Below, one piece after another: positions 28,133 to 38,730 of a stretch of 64,000 nt of DNA (its first letter is position 1; each line of letters starts with the position of its first letter). Location: positions 1,593,103 to 1,657,102 of the forward strand of contig CM001633.1 in assembly GCA_000309945.1 (NCBI GenBank). The letters are read 5' to 3'. Under the pieces are notes generated by a model, which was given only the letters and a program-made list of their open reading frames with translations, did no database searches and was not told where the DNA came from. This DNA is from Leptolyngbyaceae cyanobacterium JSC-12 (GTDB taxonomy: Bacteria > Cyanobacteriota > Cyanobacteriia > Leptolyngbyales > Leptolyngbyaceae). The position numbers were made by a program, and so were the translations under genes.

Positions 28133-29029
28133 ATGATGATTCCTCCTGGTTTTTGCCAACGCTCCGTCCTCACTTCGTTGGGCAGAATGGTGTATTACAC
28201 AGCGGGAGCGATCGCTGAGCAATCCGTCGGTGATTCAGAGGCGCTACCATCCCTCATGTTTTTGCATGGGTTTGGTGGTGGGTCGTCTGCCTATGAATGG
28301 TCACAAGTGTATCCGGCGTTTGCCTTTAGCCATCGTGTCTTAGCACCGGATCTGATTGGGTGGGGGCGCTCTGACCATCCAGCCCTTAATTATCGGGTGG
28401 AAGATTACATTACGACGATTACGGAGTTTCTGGAGCAAACCTGTACCGAACCTGTCCCAGTGGTGGCATCCTCGCTAACAGCAGCCATGACAATCCGAGT
28501 CGCGATCGCCCGTCCAGAGTTATTCAAATGCCTTATTTTAACAACCCCTGCCGGATTGTCTGATTTTGGTGAAAACTATTCACGCAGCCTGTTCGCGAAT
28601 ATTGTCAAAACACCGGTTTTGGACCGACTGATTTACAGCGTTGGCATTGCCAGTCGGGAAGGGGTTCGCACTTTTTTAGAGCAACGTCAGTTTGCTCGCC
28701 CAGAACGCATCTTTCCCGAAATTGTGGAAGCGTATTTAGAGTCTGCTCAACAGCCTAATGCAGAATATGCAGCCCTGTCATTTGTGCGGGGTGATCTGTG
28801 TTTTGACCTGTCGTTGTATATGCCGCAACTCACTGTCCCAACAGCAATTATTTGGGGACAGCAATCTCAATTTACTGGTCCTGATATTGGCAAACGGCTC
28901 GCAGAACTGAATCCACAAGCTGTCAAAGCTTTTCAACTCTTGGATGATGTGGGGCTAACGCCCCAACTGGAACAACCCGCAATTGCGATCGCCCTGATCC
29001 AGCGCTATCTACGACTTCTTGTCGTCTAA
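28133..29029 (+). CDS. Alpha/beta-hydrolase fold protein, probably lacking the catalytic His
   Basis: 298 residues with the fold landmarks FLHGFGGGSSAYEW (oxyanion region), VLAPDLIGWGRSD, and a nucleophile elbow reading VASSLTAAM instead of GxSxG. At the C-terminus the usual GHxPxxExP reads VGLTPQLEQP, with Leu where the catalytic His should be. It may have a non-hydrolytic role or use another residue. Starts 5 bases after the phasin-like stop (probable operon), with ATG 28133 or 28136. Its end overlaps the convergent DUF4330 gene by 21 bases. Confidence 0.82.
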   Translation: MMIPPGFCQRSVLTSLGRMVYYTAGAIAEQSVGDSEALPSLMFLHGFGGGSSAYEWSQVYPAFAFSHRVLAPDLIGWGRSDHPALNYRVEDYITTITEFLEQTCTEPVPVVASSLTAAMTIRVAIARPELFKCLILTTPAGLSDFGENYSRSLFANIVKTPVLDRLIYSVGIASREGVRTFLEQRQFARPERIFPEIVEAYLESAQQPNAEYAALSFVRGDLCFDLSLYMPQLTVPTAIIWGQQSQFTGPDIGKRLAELNPQAVKAFQLLDDVGLTPQLEQPAIAIALIQRYLRLLVV

Positions 29030-29542
29030 TATCCGAATATCGCGCACGTTCAAATTCGTGAAATTATAGGTAAACCCTTCCAGTTCAATCGGAGTCCCAA
29101 TCTTAATTTTGTTATTCCCCAACACGGGACCATTCTTAGTGATCTGAGCATTCCCTTCCAAAACGACTAACAGATTTTTGCTCAACGCTACTTCGGGACG
29201 GGGATCGGGCGTGGCTTTAACGCTACCATTCTCCAGCGGAACATAGACTGTATCAGGTAGCTCTTTTACCGACTTAATTTTGACTTCTCCGTAGGGCTGG
29301 TTGCGAATGATCACACTCGTCTTTTCACCCGGTTTTAGCAATCCCTCCGTATTTTGAGCCGCCACTCGCACAACCACCTCAACTTCAACAGGTTTTGTAG
29401 GGGTATTCACCTGAGCAACAGACCCTGACGCCCCTGGATAAATAAAGATGCCAAACAAAACCAGCAGAATTACCAGGGCAGCGCCAATGTCTAGAATGCT
29501 GACCTTACCAAACAGGCGCCCTTGGGAATCTACAACAGCCAT
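29009..29542 (-). CDS. DUF4330 family protein
   Basis: 177 residues: N-terminal membrane helix (~18-38, ILDIGAALVILLVLFGIFIY), then an exported beta-rich domain (VEVEVVVRVAAQNTEGLLKPG, GEVKIKSVKELPD). The family is conserved in cyanobacteria and of unknown function. Convergent overlap of 21 bases with the hydrolase gene. Confidence 0.85.
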   Translation of the reverse strand: MAVVDSQGRLFGKVSILDIGAALVILLVLFGIFIYPGASGSVAQVNTPTKPVEVEVVVRVAAQNTEGLLKPGEKTSVIIRNQPYGEVKIKSVKELPDTVYVPLENGSVKATPDPRPEVALSKNLLVVLEGNAQITKNGPVLGNNKIKIGTPIELEGFTYNFTNLNVRDIRILDDKKS

Positions 29543-29773
29543 GAAATCTACCTCAAGTCTGAAAATTAGGATGGTTGAGTGCTATCCAGTCTAGCGAAAC
29601 TGTTTGTTACCGAACAAAAAACATCCAGAATCCTGTGACAGGTTACCACGACTTGAGTAAATAGTGGCAAAATGCGATCGCCTAAAGGTAAAGTGTTTTT
29701 TTACAAACCTAGAGTTTTATCCAGAGATTGATAAATTCTAATTCAGCACTGTGATCGACTGAGGAGATTAATC

Positions 29774-30184
29774 ATGAATCGTGTTATGCCTGTCGTTGCA
29801 TTCCAGGTTGTTCTATGGTCTGCACTAGGGTTAAGCGTCTTCCCAGTGAATGCTCAACCTGCTGCAGACTTCTCGGAATGCGCCACCAAGGCAATCAACA
29901 GTGATAACGCGGCAGCGAAAATTACGGCACTGGGTCGAGCGAGAAACCTGGCACGGCAAGCAGCCGAGGCAGCGAATGGTGGCTTAGAAGTATATCGAGC
30001 GGATGCATCCATACATGGGAGAATATCAGATGCTCCTTGTGTGGATAATGGCGACGGTAGCTGGACGTTTACAGTAAAAGGTGGAACGCCAGGATTTACA
30101 ACTCCTACAAAAGAAACCGTTGTCACCGTTAATAGCAATGGCTGGACAGTAAAAGTAGACTATAACGGTCCAATCCGGTCTTAA
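29774..30184 (+). CDS. Secreted hypothetical protein (136 aa)
   Basis: A signal peptide (hydrophobic core ~6-22, probable cleavage VNA|QP at 27) precedes a ~109-residue mature protein with two cysteines (C36 and the one in SDAPCVDNGDGSW) that could form a disulfide. An alpha-helical half (DNAAAKITALGRARNLARQA) is followed by a beta-rich half. No family function known to me. GAGGAG precedes the ATG. Confidence 0.7.
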   Translation: MNRVMPVVAFQVVLWSALGLSVFPVNAQPAADFSECATKAINSDNAAAKITALGRARNLARQAAEAANGGLEVYRADASIHGRISDAPCVDNGDGSWTFTVKGGTPGFTTPTKETVVTVNSNGWTVKVDYNGPIRS

Positions 30185-30229
30185 ACAATCTCCAACTCAC
30201 AATCTGCAACTTGAAGACTGGAAATTTCT

Positions 30230-30285
30230 CAAAGGCAAAACTACAGATTTGGACGTGTGGACAAGGTTTCGTTCACGATACCTGT
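30230..30285. repeat. Dispersed repeat copy 2
   Basis: AAAACTACAGATTTGGACGT and TGGACAAGGTTTCGTTCACGA match, with a few changes, the segment at about 25025-25080 upstream of the TPR gene. Both are near gene ends, so it is a dispersed intergenic repeat rather than gene-specific. Confidence 0.5.
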
Positions 30286-32441
30286 GTTACCAGATTCACC
30301 AGCGGCAATAACACTCCAGTTTGCTCTTGACCGCTGGTTGCCAAATCGCTGTGACACAAATAAACCCGCTCACTTGCTCGTCCCAATAGATCGAGCAAAA
30401 TTCGTCGTAGCCGTTGTTCATTCGCCTTGAGCGTATCTGCGCCTGTCCAGGTATGCCCTGACCAATCATGCAAAAACAGGTGGGCAGCAAACAGTGCATC
30501 AATTCCACTGAGCCAGCGAGAGGAACCAGCATCTAGCCAGAATTGCCAGCGGTGAGCACCTCGATTAGACCGATATTGAAACACTGTTGCCAGGGTGACA
30601 GCGTTGCTTTCTGGACCGATGGGGCGCACAGGGTAAGGGTTAGCCGTAATTGTTCCAGTTTGCAGCAGTTGAATAAAGCGGGTGAGGATGGCTGAGGCGG
30701 GCAAGTCACTACGTTGCTCTTTGCGCAGGCGAGTATTAACTTCCCAATAATGTTGGATGGTTTCGATCAGTTGGCGGATAGCAGCGAGTTGATTGTAGGG
30801 CAAGGTTCCGCCACCGAGGAAAAAATGTTGAATGGCACGATCGCATAGTGCTACTGGATTGGGAATCAGGTGTTGGTCTAATTGCCCCTGTTGCCTTTCG
30901 ATCCAGTGCAGAATGCTTTGATAAGCCTCCGATGCCTGATAGCCCAACCGATTCCAGCGAGGAAAAGTTGTGGGTGATAAGAGGCGGGGGCGATTAGGAT
31001 GGGGGGCAAAGCAGTAGTCAGCTAGCAAGCCAGCACGCACCGGATCAATCAAAGAGGAGAAAATTGGCACTTGGGAATCTATATCTGGTGTTGCTGAGTA
31101 ATGTTTTTTGGGGCTTAAAACGACAAGCATTTCGGCGATCGCGTCCCGATCTACCAAGCGCCCCAAACCTGGATAAACCAGCGCCAGGAGAGTAAGCAGT
31201 GCACGAATTATCGGAAAACTATTGAGTGGTCGCTGCTCATTGAGGGAGGCGATGTAAATCTTGTGTTTGCTAAGAATATCCATAAAGGCATAACGGGCGA
31301 TCGCATCCAAGCCAGGGGCAATGATGGCAATCTCTCGTGGCTCTATCTGCTGGGTTTCAACCGCTTCAATAATGACATCTGCGGTGCGGCGCAACAGTTC
31401 TGCTCGGGACGGAGTTTGGATAGTTCGTACAGCTTCTGGCAGCGCCACAAATGCCAGCGGGTTCATGACAAATTCAGCGATCGCCGCTCCCCACTCAGTT
31501 TCTAACGCTGGAACAGGTCGCTCTCTTAGGGTCTCAATCTGGCACCGGTGTGCTAATTCTGCCAGATAGTTGGGGTCTGCACCCAACCCTAACCGCACTG
31601 CTCCATCAGGATTAAAGGTAAAAGCAGCCTGAATCCCCTGATTAATCAAGACCTCAAACAGGGAGCGAGTAATCGCAGGATATTCATCCACATCATCGGC
31701 TAATAGTATTTGAAAGCGGCGTGCCAGGTGCTGCTGATAGGTGGGATTTGGCAACAGGTATTGCCAATACAACCCTGCCATTAGCCCAAAGGAAAGCAAC
31801 CCCCGTTCTAGGCACCATTGCTGCCAGCGGTTAAGCAACATAGCGACTTGCTCAAATGGCAAGGGTAGCTCGGTTTCCTGCCCTTCCAGACCTTGTAGCA
31901 AAATTGTTGGCAGTTCATCGATGGTAATTCCTGCCAGTGCAGACAACTGTAACAAGTCAAGCATGCGCCGCACTAGACGGTCTGAATTAACAGCAGATTG
32001 CTGACTGATAACAGCATCGAGTTCGGGTTGCCAGAGTTGGGTTGCCAGTTCCTGTTCATTCTCAGGATTGAGCCGGAGTGGAAACTGGGCACTGACTCCT
32101 ATCTGTTGCACTAACAACGGATAGAATAACGTGATTTCGTCCTGAAAGAAGCCAAGCGGTGTGGTGGAATAAACTGAACACTTACCGTGGGTTGCAACAG
32201 CCAGGCGATCGCTCAGGTCAATCCGATTATCACCAATGGCTGAAAAGACTAATGCATTAGGAGGAGTGGCAGCAGCAACCGATTTCTCAGCCAGAGGCAG
32301 TTCTTGGGGCAAAGGGGCTAGCTGGGATGCGGAAAATGAAGGCGTTTCAATCTGCATCCAGGTACAAAATTGGCGAATTAGGCGAGTGGTCTTTCCACTG
32401 CGGCTAGCTCCTGTAATCCAAATAAGTGCAGGGTCAACCAA
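30273..32441 (-). CDS. UvrD/AddB-like ATP-binding protein (cyanobacterial)
   Basis: 722 residues. The start has a Walker A motif, ITGASRSGKTTRLI (~8-21). Later segments resemble superfamily I helicases and AddB-type proteins: LADDVDEYPAITRSL (Walker B-like), AFTFNPDGAVRLGLG, REIAIIAPGLDAIARY, and near the end VYLCHSDLATSGQEQ. It may act in DNA-end processing or recombination, but the helicase motifs are divergent and activity cannot be claimed. No AddA or nuclease gene adjoins it. Confidence 0.7.
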   Translation of the reverse strand: MVDPALIWITGASRSGKTTRLIRQFCTWMQIETPSFSASQLAPLPQELPLAEKSVAAATPPNALVFSAIGDNRIDLSDRLAVATHGKCSVYSTTPLGFFQDEITLFYPLLVQQIGVSAQFPLRLNPENEQELATQLWQPELDAVISQQSAVNSDRLVRRMLDLLQLSALAGITIDELPTILLQGLEGQETELPLPFEQVAMLLNRWQQWCLERGLLSFGLMAGLYWQYLLPNPTYQQHLARRFQILLADDVDEYPAITRSLFEVLINQGIQAAFTFNPDGAVRLGLGADPNYLAELAHRCQIETLRERPVPALETEWGAAIAEFVMNPLAFVALPEAVRTIQTPSRAELLRRTADVIIEAVETQQIEPREIAIIAPGLDAIARYAFMDILSKHKIYIASLNEQRPLNSFPIIRALLTLLALVYPGLGRLVDRDAIAEMLVVLSPKKHYSATPDIDSQVPIFSSLIDPVRAGLLADYCFAPHPNRPRLLSPTTFPRWNRLGYQASEAYQSILHWIERQQGQLDQHLIPNPVALCDRAIQHFFLGGGTLPYNQLAAIRQLIETIQHYWEVNTRLRKEQRSDLPASAILTRFIQLLQTGTITANPYPVRPIGPESNAVTLATVFQYRSNRGAHRWQFWLDAGSSRWLSGIDALFAAHLFLHDWSGHTWTGADTLKANEQRLRRILLDLLGRASERVYLCHSDLATSGQEQTGVLLPLVNLVTQVS

Positions 32442-32596
32442 TCGTACTCCGATGATTTTGTTAAAATCGCTTCGTACTCTTACTCTACCGCTCTAAGATC
32501 TTTTTGTTTCTGAAGATTTGATCCGTCTAGACTCTCAAGACTGAACAATTACAGTCGGTTATCTGAATTCTTGGATTCCCTCAACTGCTACATAAC

Positions 32597-33940
32597 ATGA
32601 CATCCTTCCTAACGTCTATTGGTCGCTTGTTGAGACATGCAAATCGATGGTTGATTCAAACGCCTGACAGAGCGCTCGATCAAGCCTATGATGCGGCATT
32701 GATGATTAAAGCAATCGAAGATCAACATTTTCATGGCGAGAAAATATCTAATCGCTCGGGTGCTCACAGCGATCGCATTCTTAGCTATTTTCAAACTGAG
32801 TTGCGGAAATATTTGCAACTGATAGATGTTCGGTTAACAGAGTTTAAAGCCAGTCGGTTTATCGTTGATTCAACCAACTCCACCCTCTATAACCGCTCAC
32901 CGTCTGCCAGTGGCGCTCGCGATCGCGCAGATGAAATCCTGGGCAAACTCAGTTTTATTGATGAAGTTGTTGCACGCTACAAAACGGAACCTCAAAAATC
33001 AAAAGCGATTGTTCCTGTCACAACAGGAAAAACTAATCTCCCATCTCGTCCCACTCTGACCAGTAATGACAATGGCTTTGTTGACGCCAACAATGATGAC
33101 TTGAGGTTTAGTGGAGATGACAATAGTATATTAGACAAAACAGGAGTGCTACCTCGATCAATTTTAGGCACTCTTAGCCGAATTAAACGAGATTTAGATC
33201 CGAATGCGGAAGAGCAAGTTATTCAAACCTTTCGCAACTCTAAAGTTAAAACCTTAATTTCAATTCGGCTAATTCTCCTCCTGGTTATTGTTCCGCTTCT
33301 GGTTCAGCAGTTATCCAAGTCCTTTGTTGTCGGTCCAATCGTAGATCATTTTTGGAAACCATCCGAGACTGGCATTTTCCTCAACTATGAACTTGAAGAA
33401 GAAGCACTCAAAGAATTTAATACTTTCAGAGAGCGACTAGAGTTTGAGAAATTCTTGGGAGTTGCTCCATCGATTTCAGAGAAATCAGAAGAAAGTACGC
33501 AAGAACTCTTGCAAGCCAAAGCAGAAGAAATTGCTCAAAGCTATGCAGGAATTAGTGCTAATGCAATTAAGAATGTTTTTTCTGACTTAATTTCTGTAAT
33601 CGCATTCGTCGTTGTTTTAATGACGAATCGAGAAGGACTGGAAATTCTCAAATCATTCATTGATGAAACCGTTTATGGCTTGAGCGATAGTGCTAAAGCA
33701 TTCATTATTATTCTCTTCACAGATATGTTTGTGGGCTTCCACTCGCCTCATGGCTGGGAAGTTTTGCTGGAGGGACTGGCAAAGCATCTGGGATTGCCAG
33801 CCAACCGTAACTTTATTTTTCTGTTCATCGCCACATTTCCGGTCATTCTGGATACGATCTTTAAGTATTGGATTTTCCGCTACTTAAATCGTATTTCTCC
33901 ATCCGCTGTTGCTACTTATAAGAACATGAATGAAACTTGA
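32597..33940 (+). CDS. pxcA: Proton extrusion protein PxcA (CemA family)
   Basis: 447 residues, cyanobacterial counterpart of plastid CemA, needed for light-induced Na+-dependent proton extrusion and inorganic carbon uptake. The N-terminal half is soluble (IQTPDRALDQAYDAALMIKAIE; TEPQKSKAIVPVTTGKTN), and the C-terminal half has four membrane helices (~215-240, ~318-335, ~355-375, ~395-415) ending near the FLFIATFPVILDTIFKYWIFRYLNRISP motif region. Plasma membrane. Confidence 0.94.
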   Translation: MTSFLTSIGRLLRHANRWLIQTPDRALDQAYDAALMIKAIEDQHFHGEKISNRSGAHSDRILSYFQTELRKYLQLIDVRLTEFKASRFIVDSTNSTLYNRSPSASGARDRADEILGKLSFIDEVVARYKTEPQKSKAIVPVTTGKTNLPSRPTLTSNDNGFVDANNDDLRFSGDDNSILDKTGVLPRSILGTLSRIKRDLDPNAEEQVIQTFRNSKVKTLISIRLILLLVIVPLLVQQLSKSFVVGPIVDHFWKPSETGIFLNYELEEEALKEFNTFRERLEFEKFLGVAPSISEKSEESTQELLQAKAEEIAQSYAGISANAIKNVFSDLISVIAFVVVLMTNREGLEILKSFIDETVYGLSDSAKAFIIILFTDMFVGFHSPHGWEVLLEGLAKHLGLPANRNFIFLFIATFPVILDTIFKYWIFRYLNRISPSAVATYKNMNET

Positions 33941-33954
33941 TAGGGTGAAGTCGT

Positions 33955-34596
33955 TTAGTACAATCCTCTCACTGGAGCAGGAGCAGGAGCAGGAGCAGGA
34001 GTAGGAACTGGCGTTGGGGCAGGGGCAACAGGTGCCGGAGCTAATGTTTCTGGCGTGATTAAAGAGGGTTGGTCAGCCGTGTAAGGAATGAAGGTGGGAT
34101 CGACATCACGTGGGAAGAAGCCTTCATCGTTACAAGAGGCTAAAGCTGCTGTCACAACGTCAGATGCTCCCCGGCTTACTCCCACTACACAATTGGCATA
34201 TCGCACGGGTAAAAGGCTACGACGGCAATTGTCTAAGACTTCAGGCGCAGCCGAATCTTTCAGTGTTCTGCGAATTGAAGATACACAGGATGCCATTTCT
34301 TCTGGTTGACGTACTTGGCGGCAGGCATTTAGTGCATCTGGAGCAGCATATCCATTGCGGGTGACATTTGTGACACAGTTCCACAACCCTTGAGGGTTAA
34401 AGGCTCTGGAACATGCAGAAATGACTTCTTCTTGAGGAAGTTCTAACCGTGCTAAGTTTGCCGAGCATCGTCTGAAATCGTCTCGAGAGTCGTTTGCCGC
34501 GATCGCAGGAGTGCCTGGGAGGGCGGCAGCAACCAGCCCACTCAAAAACACAATGCCCGTTGAGAGGTGAATTAAGCGACCAAAGTGCCAATTCAT
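33955..34596 (-). CDS. Secreted Cys-repeat protein with Pro/Ala tail
   Basis: 213 residues from ATG 34596: signal peptide (LSTGIVFLSGLVAAALPGTPAIA), then about four repeats of roughly 37 residues, each with paired cysteines (FRRCSANLARLELPQEEVISAC, WNCVTNV...ALNAC, SCVSSI...VLDNC, ANCVVGV...ALASC), and a Pro/Ala/Val tail (APVAPAPTPVPTPAPAPAP). The repeat pattern is seen in cyanobacterial exported proteins of unknown role. ATG 34638 would give a 14-residue longer N-terminus; neither has a clear Shine-Dalgarno. Confidence 0.7.
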   Translation of the reverse strand: MNWHFGRLIHLSTGIVFLSGLVAAALPGTPAIAANDSRDDFRRCSANLARLELPQEEVISACSRAFNPQGLWNCVTNVTRNGYAAPDALNACRQVRQPEEMASCVSSIRRTLKDSAAPEVLDNCRRSLLPVRYANCVVGVSRGASDVVTAALASCNDEGFFPRDVDPTFIPYTADQPSLITPETLAPAPVAPAPTPVPTPAPAPAPAPVRGLY

Positions 34597-34933
34597 GTTC
34601 GGAGCCGATTCAACTTGATGATGCTTCAATCCGTTCATATCTAACACCACAAAACATCCATTTAGCTTGTGCCAATGTTTTCTATCAGTGCCAATGTAAC
34701 TGATAGAAGACGGTAACCAGTAAAAGGTCTTGCACATTCTCGCACATTTGCCCAAAACTGAGCGGGTTAAGCGGCGATCGCTCCATAAAAGGTGACGCTT
34801 TCTTATAAAGAAAAGCTAATTTTTGCTGCACAATTGATACTAAAAAACCTTAATTGTTACCCGAATTCACAGCCATTAATCTACTACGCTGTTAAGAGTA
34901 GATGAATTCACTGATACACCGAGGATTCCGGGT

Positions 34934-36844
34934 ATGCATTTGAGTGAGCTAACACACCCTAACCAGTTACATAGTCTGTCTACCTACCAGCTTCAACAGA
35001 TTGCCCGCCAAATCCGGGAGAAACACCTGGAAACGGTTGCGGCAACTGGTGGACATTTGGGACCAGGTTTAGGTGTGGTTGAATTAACAATTGCTTTGTA
35101 CTATACCCTTGATCTCGATCAAGACAAAGTGATCTGGGATGTGGGGCATCAGGCGTATCCTCACAAAATGCTGACTGGACGTTATTCTCGCTTCCACACC
35201 CTGCGTCAAAAAGATGGCATCGCGGGCTACCTCAAACGTAGCGAAAGTAAATTTGATCATTTCGGTGCAGGGCACGCTTCCACCAGCATTTCAGCCGCTT
35301 TGGGGATGGCACTTGCCCGCGATTTGAAGGGTGAAAAGTTCAAAGTGGTAGCGGTGATTGGAGACGGCGCATTAACTGGTGGTATGGCGCTGGAAGCAAT
35401 TAACCATGCTGGACACCTGCCGAAGACCAACCTACTCGTTGTGCTCAACGATAACGAAATGTCGATTTCTCCTAACGTTGGAGCTATCCCTCGATACCTG
35501 AACAAACTTCGCCTTAGCCCACCCGTTCAGTTTCTCAGCGATAACTTGGAAGAACAACTCAAGCATTTACCCTTTGTTGGCGAATCGCTTTCTCCCGATC
35601 TCAATCGCCTCAAGGAAGGCATGAAACGGCTGGCAGTGCCCAAAGTTGGTGCAGTATTTGAAGAACTCGGTTTTACCTACATGGGACCGATCGATGGGCA
35701 CAACCTGGAAGAACTAATTGCCACCTTCCAGCAAGCACACAAAACGCCGGGACCTGTTTTAGTGCATGTCGCAACTGTGAAAGGCAAGGGGTATGAAGTT
35801 GCTGAACAAGATCAGGTTGGTTATCACGCCCAAAATCCATTCAACATAGCCACTGGGAAAGCGATTCCTTCTACCAAACCCAAACCTCCTGGCTATTCCA
35901 AAGTGTTTGGCGAGACCTTGACTAAAATTGCCGAAAACAATCCTAAAGTCATTGGCATTACCGCCGCAATGGCAACTGGAACTGGACTCGACATTTTGCA
36001 AAAGCGCTTGCCAGATCAATACATTGATGTGGGTATTGCGGAGCAACACGCGGTCACACTCGCTGCTGGGCTTGCCTGCGAAGGGATGCGCCCCGTTGCC
36101 GCGATTTACTCGACCTTTTTGCAACGCGCCTTCGATCAGATTGTTCATGACGTTTGTATTCAAAAACTGCCTGTTTTCTTCTGTCTTGATCGGGCTGGAA
36201 TTGTCGGAGCTGATGGTCCCACCCATCAGGGTATGTACGACATCGCCTACCTGCGTTGCATTCCCAATATGGTGTTGATGGCTCCAAAAGATGAAGCCGA
36301 ACTGCAACGCATGATTGTTACTGGAATTGAGTACACAGATGGGGCGATCGCGCTTCGTTACCCACGGGGCAATGGCTACGGTGTGCCGCTGATGGAAGAA
36401 GGCTGGGAACCGCTGGAAATTGGCAAGGGCGAGATCCTGCGCACGGGTGATGATGTATTGCTGGTTGCTTACGGCTCAATGGTGTATCCTTCGATGCAGA
36501 CATCTGAAATTCTGCACGAACATGGCATCGAAGCGACGGTTGTCAATGCTCGCTTTGCCAAACCTCTGGATACGGAATTGATTTTGCCGCTGGCTGAAAA
36601 AATTGGACGTGTGGTGACGCTAGAAGAAGGCTGCCTTCCTGGCGGATTTGGCTCTGCCGTTGCCGAGGCGTTGCTAGATGCTGATATCAGTGTTTCGCTG
36701 ACTCGCATTGGTGTTCCTGATATTCTGGTTGATCATGCCAGTCCCGATCAATCGAAAGCATCTTTAGGACTCACTCCCGCCCAAATGGCAGAACGAATTT
36801 TGACCAAATTCTTCAGTCAGCAACAAGCCACTGCTAACGTCTAA
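34934..36844 (+). CDS. dxs: 1-deoxy-D-xylulose-5-phosphate synthase
   Basis: 636 residues, standard length. Thiamine-diphosphate enzyme joining pyruvate and glyceraldehyde-3-phosphate, first step of the MEP isoprenoid pathway that supplies carotenoids, phytol and quinones. Landmarks: [32 protein letters not shown], the ThDP motif [13 protein letters not shown]...[12 protein letters not shown], and [17 protein letters not shown] with the catalytic Glu. No ribosomal or prenyl-transferase neighbours. Confidence 0.98.
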   Translation: MHLSELTHPNQLHSLSTYQLQQIARQIREKHLETVAATGGHLGPGLGVVELTIALYYTLDLDQDKVIWDVGHQAYPHKMLTGRYSRFHTLRQKDGIAGYLKRSESKFDHFGAGHASTSISAALGMALARDLKGEKFKVVAVIGDGALTGGMALEAINHAGHLPKTNLLVVLNDNEMSISPNVGAIPRYLNKLRLSPPVQFLSDNLEEQLKHLPFVGESLSPDLNRLKEGMKRLAVPKVGAVFEELGFTYMGPIDGHNLEELIATFQQAHKTPGPVLVHVATVKGKGYEVAEQDQVGYHAQNPFNIATGKAIPSTKPKPPGYSKVFGETLTKIAENNPKVIGITAAMATGTGLDILQKRLPDQYIDVGIAEQHAVTLAAGLACEGMRPVAAIYSTFLQRAFDQIVHDVCIQKLPVFFCLDRAGIVGADGPTHQGMYDIAYLRCIPNMVLMAPKDEAELQRMIVTGIEYTDGAIALRYPRGNGYGVPLMEEGWEPLEIGKGEILRTGDDVLLVAYGSMVYPSMQTSEILHEHGIEATVVNARFAKPLDTELILPLAEKIGRVVTLEEGCLPGGFGSAVAEALLDADISVSLTRIGVPDILVDHASPDQSKASLGLTPAQMAERILTKFFSQQQATANV

Positions 36845-37000
36845 AGGTTCGGTGGGGTGGGCGATCGCTCACCCTGCGGCTGCCCTCCACGATGCCTCCT
36901 GTGCAATGGCAATCAGACGTTGATGAATTGGGAAAGCAGAATCTATTTACAGGTTTTCAACTTAGAGCGATCGCCGAATCTTTAGAATTCGGTGAGAGAG

Positions 37001-38599
37001 TTAACTCAATTGCACAACGGGCTGATCCTCGACGAGGGTTTTCAGTGCCAGCAAGTCTTCAACAGTGATGCGAAGGAAGCGCTGTTCATCAATTCGAAAT
37101 TGCACCCGAATGCGATCGCTACCAGGCTGTCCTGGTGGGTCAAGTTTAGCAATGCTTCGAGAGCCTTCTCGATCATTCAATGGTTGGACTTGAGTTTGGC
37201 TCACTCCAATCCGGCGGGTAACAAGGCGATCGCCATCGAAATAGACCTCCGTTTGGTCAGCCTCAGTACCCAGTTCGCCCACAATTAATTCGATGCTAGG
37301 CTGGTTTTCTAAAGAGGCTCCCAGAAGTAACTCAACCGAGTTTTCCATGGGATAGGGTTGCCCAGCTTTGATGATGGGATGCCAATTGTGGCAGTTGTTG
37401 CGCCGATCCCAGTAGCGAATACCGTAGCTATGATACAAAAAGTCTTTCAGTTGTACGCCCTGGCTGAGTTGCAATGCACCCTGCGCGATCGCTTCAAACG
37501 GTTTTTCACAGCGAATTTTGCTGACATCAAAATATTGCTGCACCCAGGTTTGCACGGCTGGAATTTGTGCGGTTCCACCCACAAGCAGCACTGCATCAAT
37601 ATCATCGACTTCTACCCCCTGTCGGCGAGCTTGTTGCAATACTTGCGTCATGCAATCGTCTAACCGTTCAAAAAACTGGTGCTGCTTCAAGATGGCTTCA
37701 AACTGGTCGCGGGTTAGTTGCAGGTCGTAGCTCTCAAACGTTTCATCGTTAAAGTAAACTTCCTGCGCCTGGGGTTGCAGCGATAGTTGAATTTTCAGGC
37801 GTTCTGCCAATCGAACTGTGAGGGGACTGGCGGTAAGCCCTTGAGTCGCCGCGAAATGGTCAACTAACCAGTTATCAATGTCAGATCCACCCAGGTTTTG
37901 CCCAGCTTTTGCCAGCACCCGTGCAACTTTGGGTGTTTGTCCCGACTGTTCAGCAAAATTCTTTTGTCCCCATTTGAGGATGAATCCAATGGGCTTTCCA
38001 GTTTGCGGGCTGCTGTTAAGCCGCACCAAGGACAAGTCAAGTGTTCCTCCACCAAAGTCAACAACGAGTAGGGTTTTGCGATCGCCCAAGCCATAGCCCA
38101 GAGCGGCTGCCGTAGGTTCATCCAGCATGCGCACCTGCTCAACTTGCAAGGACTGGCACACCTGTCCTAACCACAACCGATAAGTTTCAAAGCTATCCAC
38201 TGGAACTGTAAACACCAGTGATTGCGTTACTTCCGGGTCAGTTACTTTTAACTGCTGAATGATGTTCGTTAAAAACCAGTGCCCCACCTGTTCAAATCGA
38301 ATCGTGCATCCATCCAGTTCTGGCAAAAAACCTTGCACCTGCGCCCCGATGCCACGCTTGAAGTTACGAAAAAAACGTTGATCATTCGTAAGATCCAAGG
38401 CACGGTCGCGGACTGCTTGCCCAACAATGACATGATTTTGGCTGGCATTTTCCACATACACCAGACTAGGAATCAATGGTGGATTTTGCGCCGTTTTCCA
38501 GGTGATCCCTGGCAATGAAAGGGTTTCAGGTTGTTGGGTCACCCGGTTCCAGCGGGCGATTACAGTGTTACTGGTACCAAAGTCAATCGCGATTCCCAT
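37001..38599 (-). CDS. Hsp70 family protein (DnaK-like, short)
   Basis: 532 residues. Actin-like ATPase start GIAIDFGTSNTVIARWN, adenosine motif LLVGGTAQIPAVQTWV, phosphate-2 motif LLVVDFGGGTLDLSLV. After the ATPase (~1-370) the C-terminal part (GAQ...ELIVGELGTEADQTEVYFDG) is shorter than the substrate and lid domains of DnaK. It belongs to the cyanobacterial Hsp70-like subgroup, and dnaJ/grpE are not adjacent. Client unknown. Confidence 0.92.
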   Translation of the reverse strand: MGIAIDFGTSNTVIARWNRVTQQPETLSLPGITWKTAQNPPLIPSLVYVENASQNHVIVGQAVRDRALDLTNDQRFFRNFKRGIGAQVQGFLPELDGCTIRFEQVGHWFLTNIIQQLKVTDPEVTQSLVFTVPVDSFETYRLWLGQVCQSLQVEQVRMLDEPTAAALGYGLGDRKTLLVVDFGGGTLDLSLVRLNSSPQTGKPIGFILKWGQKNFAEQSGQTPKVARVLAKAGQNLGGSDIDNWLVDHFAATQGLTASPLTVRLAERLKIQLSLQPQAQEVYFNDETFESYDLQLTRDQFEAILKQHQFFERLDDCMTQVLQQARRQGVEVDDIDAVLLVGGTAQIPAVQTWVQQYFDVSKIRCEKPFEAIAQGALQLSQGVQLKDFLYHSYGIRYWDRRNNCHNWHPIIKAGQPYPMENSVELLLGASLENQPSIELIVGELGTEADQTEVYFDGDRLVTRRIGVSQTQVQPLNDREGSRSIAKLDPPGQPGSDRIRVQFRIDEQRFLRITVEDLLALKTLVEDQPVVQLS

Positions 38600-38730
38600 G
38601 CTTAATCAGTAGCCTGGATAACTCTTTTATTGAGCGTAACAAGCATCTACCCCCAGCGGTAGCTGTTTGAGCAAGAATCTTACTCAGACAGTGAATCCTT
38701 CAATTTGCAGCACTCAACGTGCTGAAAGCT

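Noticed and set aside
35759..36307. 182-codon frame antisense to dxs
   Set aside because: Shadow of a strongly conserved coding gene.
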